From Mycolicibacterium malmesburyense (GTDB lineage: Bacteria; Actinomycetota; Actinomycetes; Mycobacteriales; Mycobacteriaceae): DNA of 64,000 bases. Below are positions 59,851 through 64,000 of the stretch, piece by piece (position 1 is the stretch's first letter; every line of letters begins with the position of its first letter). Location: assembly GCF_001050015.1 (NCBI RefSeq), contig NZ_CVTB01000155.1, positions 8,274-72,273 of the forward strand. The letters are read 5' to 3'. The notes beneath the pieces were generated by a model. The model was not told where the DNA came from and searched no databases. It saw nothing but the letters and a program-made list of their open reading frames with translations. The translations under genes were made by a program, and so were the position numbers.

Positions 59851-62211
59851 GTGTCGGCGCTGACCGGCTTCCGGATCGTCGAGGTCGCCGAGCGGGTCGC
59901 GGGCGAGTACTGCGGCAAGCTGCTCGCCGATCTGGGCGCCGATGTCATCAAGGTCGAGCGGCCGGGGTGGGGCAGCCCCACCCGGGCGCTGGCGCCGCTG
60001 GTCGGCGACGACGGATCCGAGCGCAGCGGGCTGTTCGCCTACCTCAACACCAACAAGCGATCGGTCGAATTCGACACCGCCGCAGTGCACGACCTGATCG
60101 CCACCGCCGACGCCGTGATCGACGACCACGGTACGGCCTCGGCGGCCGAGCACGGGTTGACCGCGGACGAGTTCAGGCGGCGGCACCCTCACGTCGTGTT
60201 CTGCACCGTCACGCCGTTCGGGCTCACCGCGCCGCCGCCGTTCGCCAACGCGGTGAGCCTCAACGTTTTTCACGCCAGCGGGTGGGGATACCACACCCCC
60301 AGCCACGCCGATCCGAGCCGGCCACCACTGAAGGGGCCCGGCCGGTTCCTCACCGAATACGAGGGCGCACTCGACGCCGCGCTGTGCGTGATGTCGGCGT
60401 TGTTCGACCGAATGCACACGGGCAGGGGCGAATACATCGACGTGTCCGAGCACGCCGTGCTGGCCTCGCGAGCCGACTGCATTCTGGGCCGATTCGTCAC
60501 CGGTGAGATCGCGCCGCAGGATCGCCGCGACGACTACGACCAGGCGGGACCCGCGTCCTTCTTCGCGTGTCGGGACGGGTTCGTCTATCTCTACATGACC
60601 AGTCGCGCCCACTGGCTGGGCCTCAAATCGCTGATGGGCGCGCCGCCGTGGCTCGACGAATTCGACGACGACTGGCTGGAATTCGGTGTCACGCCGAGGC
60701 GAGTCGCCGATTTCCGTCGCGGCTTCGCCGACTGGATGCGCGACCGGCCGGGTGACGCCACCGCCGAAGAGGCGCAGCGGCGCGGCGTCCCCCTGGTCCC
60801 GGTCAACGGCGCGGCCGAACTCCTGCGTTCGCCCCAGTACCGACACCGTGGGTTCTTTCGCGACGTCACCGACCCCGTGCTGGGCACCGTCGCCTACCCG
60901 ACCGTGGGCTACCGGCTCGGCGCATCACCCGCCGAAATCCCCCGTCCCGCACCGAGCCTCGGCCAACACACCGACGAGGTCCGTGCCGAGCTCTTCAACG
61001 CTCGTACGCGCCCCATGGCCGAGCACCCTCAACTCAAATCCCCGAAGAACCCGCGCGGCGGACCGCTCCAGGGTGTGCGGGTGGTCGAACTGACCAAGGT
61101 GTGGGCCGGACCGTACGCCGGAAAGCTGCTCGCCTTCCTGGGCGCAGAGGTGATCAAGGTCGAGTGCTCGGCGACCCCCGAGGAAATGCGCGCATACGGC
61201 GGCACCGACATCAACCATGCGCCCTATTTCCTGAGCATCAACCCCGAGATCCTCAGCGTCGACCTCGACATCAAGACGCCCCGCGGCCGGGACGCCCTGC
61301 GGCAATTGATCTCTCGCAGTGACATCGTGCTCAACAACCTGAGACCGGGAGCGATGGAACGCCAGGGCCTCGGATATCGGGAACTGAGCGCACTCAAACC
61401 CGACATCATCTCGGTGTCGGTCAAGATGTGGGGCAATGACGGGCCGCTGGGCCATCAGACCGGTTACGCACCGTGCTTCGCCGCGCTGGCCGGCCTCGCC
61501 GCGCTGGTCGGATATCCGGGCGGCCCTCCCCTCGGCGCGAGCATGCGCTACGGCGACTCCACCGTGGGCGCGGCCGCGGCGATGGCCGCCGTCGCGGCGC
61601 TGCTGCACCGGGAGCGCACCGGAGGCGGCCAGTTCGTCGATGTCTCCGCCGTCGAGGTGCTGTCGTCGATGGTCGGCGACTGCCTGTTCGAGCAGAACCT
61701 GACCGGCAGGCTGCTGGGCCCCGACGGCAACCGTCACCCCGACATGGCGCCGCACGGCTGTTATCCGTGCGCGGGCGGAGAATGGATCGCGATCGCGGTC
61801 GCGAACGACGTTGCCTGGCGGCGCATGTGCGCCGTACTCGGCGCCGATGACCTCGCCGCCCGATATCCGACGGTTTCCGCGCGGCACGGCGAGGCCGACG
61901 CGTTGGACGCCGAATTGAGCGCGTTGACCCGTCGCCACGATGCGGCCGACCTCGCGCACCGGTTACGGGACGCCGGTGTCGGTGCGGTCAAGAGCGCGAC
62001 GGCCACCGACGTGATCGGTGATGAAATGCTGTGGGAACGCGGCACGTATCGTTTCGTGTCGGATCGCATCGAGGGACAGCGTCCGGTGCTGGGCCCGTCG
62101 TGGTTGATGGCCCGGCCCGCCCGGATCGAGCGCGGCGCACCGGACCTGGGAGAAGACAACGACTATGTGCTCGGCGACATCCTCGGCGGCACGAAAGTGA
62201 GGGACGCGTGA
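59851..62211 (+). CDS. Double-domain CaiB/BaiF (family III) CoA transferase
   Basis: 786 residues from GTG 59851. Two fused family III CoA-transferase domains: the first begins FRIVEVAERVAGEYCGKLLADLGADVIKVE, the second, near residue 408, GVRVVELTKVWAGPYAGKLLAFLGAEVIKVE. In each the segment after G-x-G-x-Y/F-V/I-D-V-S, where the catalytic Asp often sits, is altered (DVSEHAVL and DVSAVEVL), so the active residue is unclear in both. Single-domain members form interlocked dimers; this fusion would act as one chain. It should move CoA from a donor thioester to the acid formed after P450 oxidation. Its stop overlaps the SDR start by 4 nt. Confidence 0.9.
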   Translation: MSALTGFRIVEVAERVAGEYCGKLLADLGADVIKVERPGWGSPTRALAPLVGDDGSERSGLFAYLNTNKRSVEFDTAAVHDLIATADAVIDDHGTASAAEHGLTADEFRRRHPHVVFCTVTPFGLTAPPPFANAVSLNVFHASGWGYHTPSHADPSRPPLKGPGRFLTEYEGALDAALCVMSALFDRMHTGRGEYIDVSEHAVLASRADCILGRFVTGEIAPQDRRDDYDQAGPASFFACRDGFVYLYMTSRAHWLGLKSLMGAPPWLDEFDDDWLEFGVTPRRVADFRRGFADWMRDRPGDATAEEAQRRGVPLVPVNGAAELLRSPQYRHRGFFRDVTDPVLGTVAYPTVGYRLGASPAEIPRPAPSLGQHTDEVRAELFNARTRPMAEHPQLKSPKNPRGGPLQGVRVVELTKVWAGPYAGKLLAFLGAEVIKVECSATPEEMRAYGGTDINHAPYFLSINPEILSVDLDIKTPRGRDALRQLISRSDIVLNNLRPGAMERQGLGYRELSALKPDIISVSVKMWGNDGPLGHQTGYAPCFAALAGLAALVGYPGGPPLGASMRYGDSTVGAAAAMAAVAALLHRERTGGGQFVDVSAVEVLSSMVGDCLFEQNLTGRLLGPDGNRHPDMAPHGCYPCAGGEWIAIAVANDVAWRRMCAVLGADDLAARYPTVSARHGEADALDAELSALTRRHDAADLAHRLRDAGVGAVKSATATDVIGDEMLWERGTYRFVSDRIEGQRPVLGPSWLMARPARIERGAPDLGEDNDYVLGDILGGTKVRDA

Positions 62212-62969
62212 CCGCGTTGGCCGGGACGGTGGCCCTGGTGACCGGGGCCAGCAGCGGGATCGGCGCGGCGACCGCCCGTGCGCTGGCCGCCGAGGGCGCC
62301 TCGATCGCATTGGTGGCGCGGCGGCGCGACCGGTTGAACGCGCTGGCCGATGAGATCACGGCGGCCGGAGGCGAGGCGCTGGCCGTGCCCGCCGACGTCA
62401 CCGACGCCGAAGAGGTCGCGGCCGCGGTGAGCACGACCGTCGACGCGTGGGGACGCCTGGACGCATTGGTCAACAACGCCGGCCTCTTGCGGATGGGTGT
62501 CGCCGCCGAAGCGTCACTGGCCGACTGGGACGCGTTGGTCTCCGTCAACATCCGAGGCGTCCTGTACGCCACGCGCGCGGCCCTCCCCCATCTGATCGCC
62601 GCGGCCGCCGATTCTGCCCGCGGTGTGGCCGACGTCGTCACGATCAGCTCGACCGGCGGGCGGGTGGCGCGACCGGGAACCGCGGTCTATTCGCTGACCA
62701 AGTTCGGGGTCAACGCGTTCAGCGAGGGCATCCGCCAGGAATTGATCGGCAACCGGGTCCGCGTGGGCATCGTCGAACCGGGCACGGTCGACACCGAGAT
62801 CTTCGACCACCTTGAGCCGCAAGCGCTCACCGCTCAGCAGTCGCGGACGGCCGGGATGGTCAAGCTGAGGCCGGAAGACATCGCCGACGCGGTGACGTAC
62901 ATGGTGACACGCGACCGGCGCGTCGCGGTCAACGAGATCCTCGTGCGCGCGGCGGAACAGACGTGGTGA
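62208..62969 (+). CDS. Short-chain dehydrogenase/reductase
   Basis: 253 residues from GTG 62208 (GTGA overlap with the CoA transferase stop). Motifs: LVTGASSGIGAATARALA, NNAGLLRMG, Ser in TISSTGGRV, YSLTK, and a C-terminal half like NADP-dependent serine/clavaldehyde-type dehydrogenases (GIVEPGTVDTEIFDH). It oxidises or reduces an alcohol/carbonyl in the pathway of the P450 operon. The kinase-like gene starts in its stop codon. All five genes of this operon from 57494 run in the same direction with little space after the second. Confidence 0.9.
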   Translation: MTALAGTVALVTGASSGIGAATARALAAEGASIALVARRRDRLNALADEITAAGGEALAVPADVTDAEEVAAAVSTTVDAWGRLDALVNNAGLLRMGVAAEASLADWDALVSVNIRGVLYATRAALPHLIAAAADSARGVADVVTISSTGGRVARPGTAVYSLTKFGVNAFSEGIRQELIGNRVRVGIVEPGTVDTEIFDHLEPQALTAQQSRTAGMVKLRPEDIADAVTYMVTRDRRVAVNEILVRAAEQTW

Positions 62970-64000
62970 AGATCGACTGGGTGCGCGGTGACACGACCGG
63001 CCTCGCGTTCCCCGCCCACCCCGACGCGCTGCGCGAGGCCGGAACCGGTTTCCTCACCGAAGCCTTGCGCGCCTACGGGACGCTGTCCGACGGCGACGAG
63101 GTCGTCGCCGTCGATCGCTTCGACGAGGTGTCCGGCGGCAGCACCGGACGTAAAGCCGTGCTGACGGTGCGCTACGCGCGCGAGCATGCCCATGCGCACA
63201 CCGACCTGTTCGCGAAGTTCTCCCGGGACTTCGACGACCCGATCCGCGATGTCGGCCGCACCCAGATGGAGTCCGAGACCCGATTCGCCGAACTCAGCCG
63301 CGCTGCGGGGTTTCCCATCGCCGTGCCCGCCACCGTGTTCGCCGACTTCCACCACGAGACCGGCACGGGACTGATGATCAGCGATCGGATCGGCTTCGGT
63401 ACCGGTGCCATCGAGCCGCAGCACCACAAGTGTCTCGACTACGAGATGCCCGATCAGGCAGGGCATTATCGGGCGTTGCTCACCGCGGTGGCGCGATTGG
63501 CGGGCACCGAGCGATCGGGTCGGTTGCCCGCCGACCTGCTGGCGCAGTTCCCGGTGGATCTGCGGGCCGCGACGGTGGGCGAACCGCCGGCGTACACCGC
63601 GGAGCAACTCGAGCGGCGGCTGCACCGGCTGGTCGAATTCGTCCGACAGCACGAGGGGTTGTTCCCCGCGAACGTGCGCTCGCCGGCGTTCCTGTCGAAG
63701 CTGACCGCGGAGGCGCCCGAGTTGAGGCGTCGCGAAGCGGACGTGTTCGCGCTCCTGAGCGCCGACGACGACTACCTGGCGCTGTGCCATTGGAATGCCA
63801 ACGTGGACAACGCCTGGTTCTGGCGCGACGGCGACGGTGAGTTGCGATGCGGGCTGATGGACTGGGGTTGTGTCAGCCGAATGAATGTCGCGATGGCGGT
63901 GTGGGGTTCGCTGTCAGGAGCCGAGACATCGCTGTGCGACGAACATCTCGACGAGCTGCTCGAGATGTTCTGCAAAGAAGTGCTCGCCAGCGGCGGGCCG
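62966..64000 (+). CDS. APH-like phosphotransferase (3' end cut off)
   Basis: GTG 62966 overlaps the SDR stop as GTGA; the frame stays open to the right edge, giving 345 residues. It is a protein-kinase-like fold of the aminoglycoside phosphotransferase/EcKinase type: LFAKFSRDF for the lysine strand region and LCHWNANVDNAWFWRD then CGLMDWG for the catalytic and metal loops. The catalytic loop has H-x-N where active members have H-x-D, so activity is doubtful. In bacteria such proteins next to acyl-CoA genes can phosphorylate hydroxyacyl-CoA (LvaA, ACAD10/11 domains), which would fit this operon. Confidence 0.8.
   Translation, partial: MKIDWVRGDTTGLAFPAHPDALREAGTGFLTEALRAYGTLSDGDEVVAVDRFDEVSGGSTGRKAVLTVRYAREHAHAHTDLFAKFSRDFDDPIRDVGRTQMESETRFAELSRAAGFPIAVPATVFADFHHETGTGLMISDRIGFGTGAIEPQHHKCLDYEMPDQAGHYRALLTAVARLAGTERSGRLPADLLAQFPVDLRAATVGEPPAYTAEQLERRLHRLVEFVRQHEGLFPANVRSPAFLSKLTAEAPELRRREADVFALLSADDDYLALCHWNANVDNAWFWRDGDGELRCGLMDWGCVSRMNVAMAVWGSLSGAETSLCDEHLDELLEMFCKEVLASGGP

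Overview
The window reads as a stretch of a high-GC mycobacterial chromosome, most likely a fast-growing environmental Mycobacterium (Mycolicibacterium type). Pointers are the heavy load of fad/ech-type CoA-ester genes, a mycofactocin-coupled short-chain dehydrogenase, a MoeY-like gene translationally coupled to a GAF-GGDEF-EAL protein (the Rv1355c-Rv1354c arrangement of M. tuberculosis), a DosR-like box before a universal stress protein, frequent GTG starts and many 4-nt start/stop overlaps. No rRNA, tRNA, insertion sequence, prophage or CRISPR array was seen.

Layout. 1-3507: the 3' part of an ATPase/TPR regulator (cut by the left edge) and a UGT-type glycosyltransferase. 3603-20582: a catabolic block of a molybdopterin oxidoreductase divergent from a thiolase-like protein, amidohydrolase and alpha/beta hydrolase; a long minus-strand operon (crotonase, amidohydrolase, acyl-CoA synthetase, amidohydrolase, two acyl-CoA dehydrogenase subunits, epimerase, SnoaL protein) with nearly all 4-nt overlaps; then a DapA-family aldolase, an SDR and a divergent TetR regulator. 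A related 17-bp inverted repeat recurs in four promoters of this block and its neighbour. 20590-22048: a small TetR-controlled pair of membrane proteins. 22060-32592: thiolase, crotonase, GntR regulator and hotdog protein, divergent from three crotonases and three AMP-forming acyl-CoA ligases in one operon. 32585-38558: a GntR-linked beta-oxidation operon (SDR, thiolase, acyl-CoA dehydrogenase) divergent from an acyl-CoA dehydrogenase and a mycofactocin-type SDR. 38585-39959: MaoC-like hydratase and PurU.

40201-45001: a coupled trio of an unknown protein, MoeY and a c-di-GMP turnover enzyme, facing a short FAD-protein gene. 45830-47754: a non-coding region with a strong hairpin and a ydaO-like leader, then two TetR regulators resembling gamma-butyrolactone receptors. 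47751-51638: PAS protein, an acyl-CoA dehydrogenase pair and a universal stress protein. 51640-55453: Rieske oxygenase, DapB-like dehydrogenase and TetR, divergent from a nitronate-monooxygenase-like protein. 55476-56963: a secreted low-complexity protein. 57494-64000: P450, crotonase, double-domain CoA transferase, SDR and a kinase-like gene cut by the right edge.

Taken together the window is a collection of CoA-thioester degradation modules, each with its own TetR or GntR regulator and palindromic operator. No substrate can be named from sequence alone. The block at 3.6-20.6 kb and the P450/CoA-transferase operon are the best candidates for undescribed pathways.
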